Assembly: GCF_017654505.1 (NCBI RefSeq)
Contig: NC_054555.1
Coordinates: 2,441,835 to 2,505,834 of the forward strand
Reading direction: 5' to 3'
Source: Polyodon spathula
Lineage: Eukaryota > Chordata > Actinopteri > Acipenseriformes > Polyodontidae
Length of the DNA: 64,000 nt
Part shown: one piece after another, positions 1 through 13,000 of the stretch
How positions within the stretch are numbered: position 1 is the first letter of the stretch
Layout: each line of letters opens with the position of its first letter
Made by a program: the position numbers and the translations under genes
The notes under the pieces: model-generated
Database searches by the model: none
Seen by the model: the letters and a program-made list of their open reading frames with translations, nothing else
Told to the model about the DNA's origin: nothing

Positions 1-120
1 AATCTTATCTCCTTGGTAAGCTATAGAAATACACACAGAAGGGAGGGTTTATTTCCCAACACACATGCTGGTACAAGAGGTGTCTACACAAATATGTACA
101 CGATGATGATATATACTATG

Positions 121-255
<135 letters not shown>

Positions 256-521
256 GACAGGTACAAATAGACTTGTGTCTGAATAAGCATGCACTTATAC
301 ATAGATAATATTTATTATTATAGAGTTAACAAGTGCGTGAGAGACAGAGTGATCAGGAGCCAGACATCCTGCTCTCCTGTTGTACACTAAGATAATCTAG
401 TCAGCTTGCTGAATTTGGTGTATACACATCCTCTTTGAGGAAATAAGAACTTGAGGGGATATTTATTTAGCTTATTTGACCCCCTTCAGACATCTCCATT
501 TAAGATGTATATTAAACGCGT

Positions 522-570
<49 letters not shown>

Positions 571-571
571 C
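522..571. repeat. (CGCA)n microsatellite
   Basis: About 12 units of GCAC/CGCA, carrying a CpG in every unit. This alternating purine-pyrimidine tract can form Z-DNA. Confidence 0.98.
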
Positions 572-2120
572 CCATCTTAGTACACAGTAGATACAGTTTG
601 CTCAGTATTCACTATATTATCGAATGCTCTGGTGATTATGTACTGCTGATGAATGTATTTTATATTAGGCATGGTTTTCAACATATGGTTGTATTAGTCA
701 TGTAGATACGTGAAACTAAAATTTGTAATCTGATACGTCATACTTCTCAATGTCAGCCCTTGTCATGCTTTTCAAAGCTACTACAACCTCAGTGCTTGGC
801 GGTCAGGCAGGGTATAGTAGACCACCTAATTGGAATGCAGGGTCCAAGATCCCAGACAGCCTTAAATAACACTCTGAGCTCCCAGTTTAGGAACAGGGCT
901 TTCACAGCAAAACATACCCTATACCAATCAAGAATCACAACAGTGCCTAATGTGTGCTGTGCCCTGCTCTACAATTCAATCAAACTTCCTGGGACGAGGA
1001 CAACCCCTGAACAAGCCATGGTTTAGAAATGCTAAAAGAAATATCAGCAATTCAATGAGAAATGTTTTGACAAAAAAAAAAAAAAAAAAACATTTTCAAT
1101 CTTGATCACCCAAGTTAAGGAATGAAGATTAAGAAGTGCAAAGAATCAGACTTCATTGCTTATTTAAACAATACCAATACCTGGTCTTTGCAACAATAAG
1201 TCCAGGCAATCTGACCCTGATTTAACCCAAACGGCATTGGCTTTTAATAGAATTCATATCTTTGCATCAGTTAGCTCGGCCACATTGGTCTGCTCCTAAT
1301 CCTGTATCCCAATCAATGTACCATCCAGGAATCAGCTGGCACAGGGCTTGAAGAGCTTCTCTGGATCCACAATGAACAGGTGTGGTGCTGAAGCTTCTCC
1401 TCTACCTGTCTCAGGAACCCCTCTCACTGTAGAGACTATACAAAGAGACTGTACATTACACACATGGAAAGCTTGTGCAGTAAGCTCAGTGAAGCCACTC
1501 AGGCAGACTCAAGGTTTTATTAGAGTCTCTGCGTCTGTCGTTTTCTCTGCTCTGCATCATGCATTTCAACACAGCATTAGGAACAGTAATGACACAGATG
1601 AAATGAGACACAGATCAGAAATTCTTTCTAATTCAGACATACTTTTCTGCTTAAATCCCCAGACTGCCACACACTTTATCTGACTAGAGCACCTGTCGTT
1701 GCTGTGGACCTCCCTGTTGCAAGTCACTTTCAGTGTCAGGCAAGTAGGAGCTCAGCTGGCAGGTGCTCCCAAACACATAGCATGCAGTACAGTACCGTAT
1801 TGAAATACATAATACATATGAGATGGACGGGGAGTGTTGTGTGGTGGAGATGATAGGTGATGCTGTTTAAGAAGAACATGCAATGAAACCTCACTGCCAA
1901 CCACAACAAGCATTACCTTGTGGTCAATTCATTAGGTGGTTGATCATTTAATCCAAAACTGCCTGCTTAGGACCCTCCAGATACACCAGCACTGTAATGA
2001 ATGTCTATGAACTACTGTACCAGGCACATCCTGCAGATCAAGAGTCCTGTGGGGAACATGAAACTGTATATTTAATCAAACAAGCCAAGTGTATCTGTCC
2101 TTCTCATTGCAGTCACTGAG
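572..2120. other. intergenic, no gene recognised
   Basis: Contains a 19-20-base A run near 1071-1090. Short open frames at 760-1026 and 1348-1683 match no family I know and show no splice or codon support. Confidence 0.6.
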
Positions 2121-2176
2121 GTAATTATTATTATTAGTAGTAGTAATAGTCGTAGTAGTATTAATACTACTACTAC

Positions 2177-2216
<40 letters not shown>

Positions 2217-2226
2217 TAATAATAAT
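2121..2226. repeat. composite trinucleotide array (ATT/AGT then ACT/AAT)
   Basis: The order ATT, AGT, then ACT, AAT makes the array quasi-palindromic around TATTAATA near 2158-2166, so it can fold on itself. Confidence 0.9.
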
Positions 2227-5200
2227 ATCTTTGTTGATTTCTGTTTCTGTAATTTTTCACAAGGCAGGCTGTTGCTGTTTGAAAATGTATATTTGTGTAG
2301 CAGGGAGACGTAAGCAACACCTGCATGCCCATTGCCAGTTCTTGTTGTGCCTGAAGTTCATGATGCTATCTTTAAAAAGAGAATCTGATTGACTGGCTAC
2401 TGACTACAGTAAGTTATTGTAGGAGCTTGTGGCGAAGCTGTGCTCTCCATTATATACAGGGTCTCTTTTTAAGATCAGCTGAAGATAAGTACTGTACTCA
2501 ATGCTATTATCTTGTGATTGGATCTCTGTTAAAAACCTCTGGTGGTCACACGCACACAGTGCACACTTATGGTAATTTTTCTAGAGGAAAAAAGAATGCT
2601 TGCTAAAAGAAAGCTTGTTAAAAGAATGCTCGTTTCTGTCGCTAAGGCTGAGGCTGTTGACCTTTAACCCTGGGAAAGAGTGACAAAGAAAAGGTGAGGA
2701 TGACTGTTCTGGGACTCAGCCTTTCATTGGGAACACATCGAGTCTCGCTTTACAACACGTGCTTCTTTGTGTGAATCAGGCGCTGGGCTGAGCCTCAGAT
2801 TGCCTTCAAACTATCAGAGAAATGCTGCAGAGGAATGTGAGATTTGTAGCTGTACAAATGTACTGGTTTGTGAGCAGTAGGATCCCTGTATTTGTGTGGG
2901 TTCCAGCAAGCAAACACATTCATTTATATTTTACAAGATGATCAGCAGTGTCCGCTTGCCATTAAAACATTTTGTTGTTTGTTTGTAGGGCTAATGACAT
3001 CACACACTGACAGCTGGCAATGTCATACTGACCTGTGTTTTGAGAACAGAACTTTGCACTGTGGGTGATTCTGTAGCAATGATTAAAATATACCACAGTC
3101 TGAGAGCAGTCTCAGTAGATTTCACTTAATGCAGAACATAAAGGCAATGCACTTCTGTTCCTATTTACAGAGCAGATGCACATCTGATGCATAACAAAGA
3201 GGGGCTGCACCTGCTCCAGTGCCTTTCTTCTGTGTGGTGACAGAACCGCCTCAGACTAATCAATAGGCTTTTACTACTGCCAGTCGCTGCTCTCAAATAA
3301 AATTACAATTCTTTTTATAATGCATGCTTCAAAACAAATACTCAAAACCGCTTCTCAACTTTGTGTTAATGCATCTTAAGAGAAGAAATCGATAAAGATA
3401 GCTTAGATCTTTGCTGGTCTCAGATGGTCAGTTTGAACTGAGAAGCTTGGCTAGGTGTGCCTGCTGTTCCACCAGCTGCTGCTCCACACATTATTCTGAG
3501 TTCTGCCAGCTTCCTCTGGTGTTTGTATCGGGTATAACAATAGATCATTTCTACTTGGCCACACTATTTATCGTCGATAGTTTACACACTACACAAGCAG
3601 AAGTAATTCAAATATTGTAGCTCATAATTTCCCACAGGAAAATATTTAGAAGAAAATAGTCATTCACTAACAATTTTTATTTTATAGTTTGTTTAATTTT
3701 ATTTATTATTTTGTTGTGCAAAAAAAGGTGTTCGTTTAATGAATTATGGGTGTGTGTGGGAGGGCAGACAGGTGACTTTTTTCTCCCCCAAGATATATGA
3801 ACCCTCTATTTGAAACGATGAACGCCGATCTTTTACAATGCTAACACAGCTTTTGAAAGGAAGGTCAGACAGTGACGTAATGTCCCACGCATTCCTCGAA
3901 GAACTACCTTGAACATAATAATACATTGCTGTTGTCATTCCTCACCATCATTGACATTGCCACCTCTTCCGATTTCTGTTGCCAGGACAACGTAATTGCT
4001 ATTCTAACCCTGTATACCACTGCAGTATATAGAAAACGCACAGTACATGGGTATATTCTGCACACTGCTTGCACAGATGCCTCAGGTAATAAGGGCAAGG
4101 AGGTTAAATACAGTAGATTAAAATAATTGGGGAATGAGAAACATTGTTACTGATCCTCACTTACAATGTAATGGTTCAGTACTGGGGCATTGGCAGACTA
4201 GACCCACGTGATACCATTGGTAGAATAGAACCACGTGATATCATTTTCATAGCGCTAACAGCAACCATATTAATACAACGCGAAAACAGTGAGTAAAGTC
4301 AATCAAAGTGATTTATTAAAGGGTACTTTTATCAAACATTAGCCACATTATTGCCAATACGGAAATACAGGTATTACAAATATAGTCCTGGACGGAACAT
4401 ACTGGATAGCTGGTTTAAATACAGTTTCAGAACAGGTGTGCAATATCAACTTGAACTGGGAATAGGAGTAAAGCATGTCCTTTTGACTCTCCTGAATAGC
4501 CTGAGAAATGTGTCTAGGTTCAGTGTACTGATAGGCTACAGCTCCCACTCTAGGGCGAAGCCCTTGAGTGCACAAAGCTAACTGGTTATTTCTATAGGTG
4601 TTGAGCAATGATTTGGCTGTAAAACAGTTGCTATGATCCCGTAACTACCTCCCCCCATTATCATGTCAACCTTTGTTCTGGTCACTCTGCCATGTACACA
4701 ACCTTGCTTGGACCGGTTTTAGCCAGACCAGTGGCTTGTTATTGTGGTCCACCCTCTGTTCATGAACTTACATAATACTTATATCACACACTCTGACCCC
4801 TCATTTGTACAGTTGCACTAGCTTTCCTATTTCATCTCCACTCGCAGTTCAATGCCTCTTTAATCAGTGACACTGGGAAGCTTTGAAAATTTAATGAGGG
4901 CAATTCTTTGAACAATAGGTCAAGCCTCAGCAGTGGGGAGTAGAGGCTGTGACAAAGTCATGCGGCAGTCCACACAGCTCAATGGCTCTTCAGAGAAGGG
5001 CTGAGTAAGTATCAGTGTAGAAGAAGGGCCAATGGAGAAATCTGCACATACCTATTTGTTAGTTTATCATTGTATTTCAAATTAGAATCCAAAACTGCCA
5101 ATGTTTCAAAATAGGTATTGATGATGAGTGCTTACCCGTACCTTCGTTTTTAAAAGCTGTCCAAATCTGAAATGTCTAAATCTGTAAACCACTTTATTCT

Positions 5201-5559
5201 AGAGTCTACCAGTGTTGTTACCATTACAGATCCTCTCTAAATATAAATCTTGGCTGGAGCTATATCGTTTCTTATATTTACACACACTTTTCTTTTTGAG
5301 TTTGTCTCTCAAACACAGATTTTACTGCAAACAAACAGACCACTGCATCTCTTTTGAAATGAAACTGAAACTAGGTTTTTGTTCTGAAAATTTCATTTTA
5401 GGAACATGAATCACTCCAATGTGTCAATCTCCACCTTAAAAAAAAACCCCAAAAAAACCCCAAAAACAAAGCAAACAAAAAAAAAAAAAAAAAAACATGA
5501 CAACGTTGTTCCATGCTTGAATTGTAAAAGCAAAGTTAGACTCAAGACTCCGACACTGT
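2227..5559. other. intergenic, no gene recognised
   Basis: AT-rich unique-looking sequence. Contains two CCACGTGATA motifs 27 bp apart (4204-4240) and an A/C-rich stretch at about 5437-5495. No supported coding region. Confidence 0.6.
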
Positions 5560-5562
5560 AGA

Positions 5563-5584
5563 TTTATTTCATGAATGTTTTATT
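5563..5584 (-). terminator. two clustered AATAAA polyadenylation signals
   Basis: On the minus strand AATAAA occurs at 5579-5584 and again at 5563-5568, about 10 nt apart. Poly(A) addition would fall near 5540-5560. They are assigned to PANK3 only because they follow it in the same orientation with no other gene between. Confidence 0.4.
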
Positions 5585-5833
5585 GCAGAAAATGTAAAGC
5601 AGTACAATGATTAGAAGTAGGAATGATTCAGATCCTAAAATGGATCCCACAGCAAACACTGGCAATAATACACAGACCAGGGGAATGACATGGTATGACC
5701 ACAGTGTAGTAAAACGATTGCGTCACGACAATTAAAACATGTAATGGCTGCAAACAATTTACACCAAACAAATTGTTAACAGTTTTAACAACCTTCCGCA
5801 GATGTACTATTGTACTGAAATGGTGTTTCTGTA

Positions 5834-5834
5834 A

Positions 5835-5878
<44 letters not shown>

Positions 5879-5894
5879 CAACAACAACAACAAA
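5834..5894. repeat. (AAT)n(AAC)n microsatellite
   Basis: About 13 AAT units run into about 7 AAC units, within the probable PANK3 3' UTR. Confidence 0.97.
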
Positions 5895-8590
5895 ACTGTT
5901 TACCATTGTTCACTATTTGCTTCATAGTACAGACAGGCATCTATAAGTTACAAGAACGCCTGTGATTCTTTCTGGTCTCAAATGGGTATTATGTTAAGAA
6001 ATACCACCACCAAGATACCACATAATAAAGCAATGGAAACACATGGACTTTGTTTATGGTGCCATTATAGCTATTACAATGGAGATGAACGCTGCATAAT
6101 TTTAATTTAATCCAGACCACTGTCCCATTCTTGTTTACAGAAATGAAGTACAGATACGACTAGAATCTGATGGATAAATTCCTGTACACAACTTAAAATG
6201 GTCCATGTAATTGCATAAATACTTGTATTAATTGCTGCAGGGAAACACAGCATAAACATATTATTCTAAGATATACAGGTGTTGAATGTTAAATGAATGC
6301 AAAACACTGTACATCTTCTCATAATGCACTGCCCACGAGAGACACCAGCTGGTACAATGACAGAACTGCAGCTGTTACTCACCCAGACCAGACACTGGCT
6401 GGTCTGGCCAACAGCATACAGCAGACAGAGTGCCTCCTGGTAAGTAGGCGATTGCCTAAACAAATATTGTAATTATTTTTCAAACACTTAAATTTAAATT
6501 TCCACAAGTCACGTTCCCAGAAGGCTGTCTCAGCTGTTTAGACCTGGGAGTTTACCCTGCGCAAGATTGTACATAGTTCCCATGACAGGTCAGAGTAAAA
6601 AATATTTCACAAAGGACCAACGTAAGTAAATGCTGTGGGAAGGGGGGTTAATTCTTCTTAAAGTGCTTTAGCAATCCTCCATGACGGACTGCAGACAGTG
6701 GGTTACAGGATTATTCAAGAGGCTAGTGTCATTTTGAGACCCAAAGTCAAGAAAATCCACAAATAGCTGTCTTTTTATAAAGTATATGCAAACGAAAGAC
6801 TTATTTAAAGACAATGTCATTCTTAATGCACAGACTGCATGACTGTTCTTTCCTACATTGCTTGAGGACATTTGGAGGTGTGCAATGCAATACTGTGCAG
6901 GAGTCATCCTTCACACAAGGTCTATCCTAGGGGTGTCTGGGCTCCCTTGCTCTCAAAGCGAATGCAAAAGGATGTCTGCTTTAGAGAGGCACCATGCACC
7001 ATGAACCCTCTGACACCGAGAGCACAGGCATTAAAGTAGGTATGGGAACATACCCTGGGCAGTAAAGGGTTAACACAAACGAGAAAAGAAAACAAATGAA
7101 GTACTTAGACACTTGACTGGCTCTTTAAAACATTAATCTTTTCTTTTAAATTTTTTTTCTTTTTTTTTTTTTTTTTAAACCTTTTCATAAATAATACAGG
7201 CACTTCCCCAGCAACAACCATTTCTCTTAGTTAGCTGCTACAGTGTACAGACTACCAAGCCATTCTCAAAGTTACAGTGGTCCAGACTTAGTATTTCAGA
7301 GTTATTGTCCATACTGTAAAGACAAGGCAAACGCATGCCAGAAACCTGGCAAAGAGACAAACTCTTTAGTGAATGTGTGTTTGTCAACACAACCTCTGAC
7401 ACATCTGCTTCTGCCTACACTTAGAGTTAAACAGTGCAAGCGCTAAAATGCAACAGTTTTTAATGATTTAGAAAACTATATATTACAAAAAATAAAAATA
7501 ATTTTAAAAAGTGCTTCAAATGGTCAAAATGGGTAAGACATTTGACCTAAAACAGCACTTTGTTGAGTCCAACAGGAGATTAGTGGAACAAATTGAGTTA
7601 AAGCTCCCCGGTTGTCTCAAGAGCTCTCAGAATCATGTCTAAGTTCCACATAAATTAAGTACACAAGAGCAAAATAGCAGCATGTGTCTCACCAGGGGTG
7701 TAAGAGCAATGTGAATTTCTTACACTTCCAACATACATCATTATGATGTAACATGCACCCCCTTCTGGTTCATCCGAGATACTGTCTGTTTTTCCACAAA
7801 TTAAACTGCAATGATGTGGAACGGTTTTAATAGGAGACTCTAATGGCTTCACATGAGGTAGATGTATGAGGACTTGTAGGTGTTGAGAGCTGGGGATCTT
7901 AACAGCTGACTGGCTACTCCAGAAAATGAAGATTAAAGTAAAAAGCCACAAGGATTTGAATTGTTTCAAGCACGAACACAACCCCATCTACACTGTGAAT
8001 ATCCAAGCACAGATTAAGGGCTTTAGGGAAAAAAAAAAACACTAGTATTAAAAACCAGAAAAGGTCTGCCACTCCTCTGATACATCATGCATTTAATCTG
8101 TGGGTTTACAGACCACACTGTAAATTTTACTGCTAATTATAAAATAAATTATTAAGACTTATTATAATACTGAGGTCTCAGAGCGTTAAACTTTGACCCG
8201 AGTGTATTCCTGTGCTCTGTATAAACTGATACAACACTCGCTGGTTCAGGTCCTTCAGATAAAACTGTTTAACGCATAATGATGTAGAAGGCGTAATGGC
8301 GGACATCAACTAGCGAACTTTAAGAACAATACCGTACAGCTACACATGCTGTACTTATAGTTTCAATAACATCTGAATGACGGTAGATGACAGCTGTCAG
8401 CATTTGCTTGGACTGTCACTACCATGGAATGCAGGCAGTGTAAGTTGAACATCAATATTTTACAGCAGTGTTGAAAACTTGTGAGGTACAACCCAGTGAC
8501 TGCTAATCATGACAAGTACAGAGCTCAAATTAAAAAGCAACCGTATCAAAACATTACACTGAAAGACAATGAGGCCATGGCAGATTCAAT

Positions 8591-8811
8591 GAGAAATCCC
8601 ATCGAAGGAGAAATAGACACAGCAACTCCCGTTTCAATTAAGTCTACAGCCCAAAAGAATTCTCGATAAAAGCGTTTATTTGAACATATTAAAAACCACA
8701 GTTAAGACAACAATGGCTTGTTTCGACCCGTAGGTCTTCCTCAGAGCACAATAGAGATACTGGACTTACTTGAAACAGGAGTTGCTTTTTTCTCCTTCGA
8801 TGGGATTTCTC
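8591..8811. mobile_element. fold-back (inverted-repeat) element with internal hammerhead-like core
   Basis: The left arm (8591-8638) and right arm (about 8770-8811) are inverted copies. GAGAAATCCCATCGAAGGAG is matched exactly in the right arm, and a second block, AGCAACTCC-GTTTCAA, pairs with one mismatch. The loop of about 130 bp contains, on the minus strand, CTGAGGA, then GACC-TACG-GGTC, then GAAAC (8720-8744). Such a motif occurs in dispersed repeats of aquatic vertebrates. The family cannot be named from sequence alone. Confidence 0.6.
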
Positions 8812-8909
8812 ACTGGAGGAGACTTCAAATTATCTATTTCCCAGGACGAGGTACCCTGGATTTTATAAACTGTTCCTGAACACTTTTGTAGAGCTGGCAT
8901 CTTGGCATC

Positions 8910-8941
<32 letters not shown>

Positions 8942-8942
8942 T
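8910..8942. repeat. (GT)n(AT)n microsatellite
   Basis: About 11 GT units followed by TATATATA, within the probable PANK3 3' UTR. Confidence 0.95.
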
Positions 8943-9638
8943 CATTTTGGGCAGCACAACTGAGCACTAGGTAAATAGTTACTGTGTATATATGCATATA
9001 TATCCTTTGTGGGCCCGGTCGAATTAATAATGGACCTAGTTGTTTGGTTTTCAGTTGTGTAATTAACAGTATAGGGTAACCCAGAGCGTGTTGACTGGGA
9101 CCTAATTTTTATAAAAATATTGAACAGATGCTACGCTGTTCTGGTTTGTAGAATGCTGTTACAGCATGTTGTCCAGATGGCTGAAATTCTAGCAAAACCT
9201 AATTTGTAGATATTTGCATCTGGAATATCTTGCTAGTGAACATTATATTATATACAAATATTATATATTATATAGAGGGCTATACGAACATATAATATTA
9301 TATACATATATATCTAATAGATATTTATACATTTCTAATATACCTACGTAGCATATATTTGTTAGTTGAACATATATTGTCAAACACACGTTTAAAAACT
9401 GATTTAAAAAAAAAATTAAATATAAAAAGAAAATACATGTTCATCTTAATCTCTCTGCATGTGGATAATACAGACTTCACTCAATAAAATAGATAAAAAA
9501 AGTCAAGTAGACAAGCGTTGTGTACATTTGCCTATTTGAGTTTCTCATATGTTTCACCTCAAAGTACAAACCTAACCATTTTGCTAATATACAGTATATA
9601 TATATATTTTCTTTCCCTTTTCCTCCCCTGCTGTCCTA

Positions 9639-9703
9639 TACTGTAGGGTGTCTAAGAGGCTGACAGGTTTCATCAGAGTAAGCCTCTTAGACACCCTACA
9701 GTA
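9639..9703. repeat. perfect 23-bp inverted repeat (hairpin) in the PANK3 3' UTR
   Basis: Arm 9639-9661 (TACTGTAGGGTGTC...) and arm 9681-9703 are exact reverse complements, separated by a 19-nt loop. The total of 65 nt is in the size range of microRNA precursors. The perfect pairing also fits a recent inverted duplication or a small MITE. Confidence 0.9.
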
Positions 9704-9959
9704 GGTTGCAGAGAGACCTGACCTCTAATCAAATTGGACCCAAAAACAAAATACAGATATGTACTGATTTTTTTTGTTGTTGTTGCAAATAAACGAAAGT
9801 CTCAATATACATTACAGGAAACCTGTCCTCTCTCGGTCCCTCCACGAATTCCTATTTAAAAGCTTCTTTTGCAGTCCTTGGGTTTCCAGTTGGACCAGGC
9901 AGAGGCTACCTCACCGCCCCCATGCAGCCAAGCAGCGGATATGCAAGGGGGCAAAGGCT

Positions 9960-10010
9960 CTACTCGACGTCAAGCAGACCCAGGAGGGCACCCACTGCCC
10001 CAAAGTAGCC
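9960..10010 (-). CDS. PANK3: PANK3 coding exon 7 (C-terminus, residues 355-370 and stop)
   Basis: Starts after TTTTGTAG and reads [16 protein letters not shown], then TAG. The glycine-rich [12 protein letters not shown] tail is diagnostic of pantothenate kinases. The last four residues differ from human PANK3 (PNFS) but the length is unchanged. The preceding intron is 460 nt (10011-10470) with no recognised element. Confidence 0.95.
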   Translation of the reverse strand, partial: GYFGAVGALLGLLDVE

Positions 10011-13000
10011 CTACAAAACACAATTAGACATTTACACTGACATGCACAGGGCACGTGCAGGGATGGAAACAAGACCCCTATTGCATGGCACCCATTCCAG
10101 GCTTTAAAACAAGCTTGATTAGCCTCAGTGTATAGGTAACAAGCTCAGGAGCATATGATCAAACTCATAGTAAAACCAGGAATGGATCAAACTGCTAGGT
10201 AATGACAGTCGTACTTCTATGCATGCATGGGGACTTAAACAGACATTCACACGGTGGTATCAGCTTTTCAGTCCTCGTGATACAGCTGTTTGTAGCCTCG
10301 GATAAGGACTGGGAACCACTAAACTTTTACCTGATGGCTTATCAGTTGAGCCCCATCTCACAGCTATACCATCCTGGACACCCCAGTGGGACAGATGTAT
10401 GGGGCTTCAAGGAACCAGTAAACAAGACCCTAGATCCCAGCAGTATTCACTCTAGTAATAGCCCCAGTACCTCATGTTCAAGGAACAGCGCCTTCTGCTG
10501 CCCATGTGACCAGTATTTCAGTGCGTCGGACAGGAGCTTCATCGACAGTGTGTTCACACGCAAGAAGTTCCCCACAAAGACCACTCGGTCTATTTTCTAA
10601 ATGGAAGAAACAAACCATTAGATACTTAACTAATAGGACTCAGCTTCTCCATGCACGGTTTCTTGTGGATACATCTTGAAATCATAACGTATCTAACTGT
10701 ATCTGAGCTTTTTGCCTGGTGTTGCTGTCACAAGATCACACATATCAGTGAAGGAAGCAAGCAAAACAATCAAACCCTTCAAACCCTTAATTCACAATAC
10801 AGTACAAAAGGATGCATGTGTAGAATAGCTATCTTGTTTAGTGTAAAGAGTTAGGATGGTTTGCTCAGAAGTAGCTAAGCAAAAAAATGTCAGTGTTAGT
10901 TAAATGCATGTTTCAAAGGGGACCATGTGAATTCATGATTGCTGCTTAATTGAGGACCCCAGTTCCTTCTCGCCCACAGTGAAGTGCTGAACCACCATTA
11001 TGGGCATGCTCACAATGCAGCTGTGACAGAATAAATGCTGGGCTGAGGAATCAAGGTGGCCTTTGTATATTTCAGCCCTGGTTACCTACAGTACAGCACA
11101 TTCATAGAACCATTAGAAACAGAACAGCAGAGTCTTCGAAAATTCCACAATGGAACAGGGACAAGCAAATCAAGCAGACAACCCCAAACACTTCCAGAAC
11201 TTTTCCTTGGGGCGATGTACTGTTATGCTGGCACAGACATCAATGATGATTTGCAGCTGCACTGAGAAGTGCTCAGTGGGGAATAGGTGTGCTGTTTCCT
11301 GAGCTGGTCAATGAAGAGAAGGGCAGGGTGGAGCCGAGTGGCAGCACTGCTATTCTGAGCTTCTTGCTCCTCTGCCGATAGAAATCACTGATCTGTGCAG
11401 CTGTGCAAAGTAACTACTTTTATTTGGTTTCTGCCTAGTAGATCATGAAGGCACTATCTAAATGCTTGGTGAATGTTACCTCAATGAAAACTTGGATGAA
11501 TTAAATATTTGTTTGCCCTTAATTAACATGAATCTTGGTGAACAGATCATCATTGGCATTTTAAATAAATTAGGAGCGTTTTCTATCACAAAGCCTTTAC
11601 CTTCTTGAGGAGAAGACACGAATATTTTGTATGAAACAGAAACACAACTTGCCTAGATGACTGTAGCTGTATAGTGGAAGCACAGAATCATGATTAGATG
11701 ATACCAGGTCTTGTGAACAGGTGCCTCCTCCACTGGTAAGAAGGACTCTCTCGTGATGCAGCGGGTGCCGGGTCCCCTTGTTTTCATAGCCCTGTACAAT
11801 GCTGCTTGATTCTCAAGTCACAAGACAGCACTGTAAAGAAGCCAAAAGCAAGGAGAGGAGGGGTCTCCTCCACACTCTGTAAAGCAGGGGCTCCTCCACA
11901 CCCTAAAAAGCAGGGGCTCCTCCACACCCTAAAAAGCAGGGGCTCCTCCACACCCTGTAAAGCAGGGGCTCCTCCACACCCTGTAAAGCTTTTCAAAGTC
12001 TTCCTGGGAAGTAACATTGTTTTTTCATGATTCCCCACTTTGAGAACAATTGCCATTAGGGAAACATCCATATGGTTTGCAACACCGAGTCAGGGATTCA
12101 TGCAAATGAACAACAAGGTCTGGTGTTACTGTCAGCATCCCGCCTATTCCTACATATTCAGAAACAAGGTATTTTGTGTTACACCTTGCTACAGACCAGC
12201 TTTAAAGACCAGTACCAATTATGACCCAAAGTAGCCTATTTTTTGCTTGACAAAAACACAAGTCTAACAAAAAAAAAGTTAAGTAAGCACTTAACATAAT
12301 TAATGTTCCGTGCTTAAAACCAGCTCGCGTAGTTAGGCGAGTAAATGTAGGATCTGCAGCATTAGTGATGTTTGGAAGCCTGCACTGTAAGGAGGCGTAA
12401 GTCTGTACTCTGACAAAACCAGAGCAATGCTGGTGGGGGTGGGGGTGTCAGTGCGTTTCAGAGGATTGCTGTAGTGGTTGCAGTGACTGTCAAAGCAATG
12501 AACAATTAAAAGTTAATACACCTTTAAAAATGCACTGCTCAACCAAAACAAGCCAGATAACTGAAGAAGCTGCATGTGTGTTTACCCACCTCGCTCACAG
12601 CGGACATCTTTGCTATCCAGCCAATGTTGTTGGTGATGGTTACCAAGGTAGCTCTTGCCAAGTCCTCTTTACTGACGGCCTCTCGCTTCTCTTTGTGGAT
12701 CATGTTTCCAAAGCTGAAAAGCAGGATTGTAAAAGAGGCTCCTTTATTTTTAGGCTCCTGCTGAAATCGCGGCCAAGTTCCCAACAATACGGACAACCTA
12801 GACAGCCTTTTCAATAGGAAGGGGTGGAGGACTCGTAGCAAAGGGTTACAATCACTTGATCAGAAGTATTTCTGCTAAAGATCGCTCTGTCCAGTACAAG
12901 AAGGGGATATTTCACGTGTCTGTTGTTATTTTTAAATTTGCTTATGATTTTATTTTGTTTGATAATTCACTGATGGTGAAAACAGAATGTCTTTGAAAGG

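Larger units (their letters stand above)
5560..9959 (-). other. PANK3: probable PANK3 3' untranslated region
   Basis: Between the stop codon and a pair of AATAAA signals at 5579-5584 and 5563-5568, I saw only one other minus-strand AATAAA, inside the fold-back element at 8675-8680. A 3' UTR of about 4.4 kb is therefore plausible, and mammalian PANK3 also has a long one. The region contains T-rich tracts, a fold-back element (8591-8811), an AT-rich stretch near 9240-9370 and a perfect hairpin (9639-9703). The true end is not proven. Confidence 0.45.
10597..12589 (-). other. PANK3: PANK3 intron 5 (microRNA host intron)
   Basis: A 1993-nt intron between GTGGGT and TTTAG. It contains mir-103 (11776-11853) and, directly 5' of it in the transcript, a 26-bp tandem repeat. 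The remainder shows no recognisable coding or repeat content. Confidence 0.9.

Noticed and set aside
760..1026. 88-codon open frame
   Set aside because: No recognisable family, no splice context, and ordinary length for AT-rich intergenic DNA.
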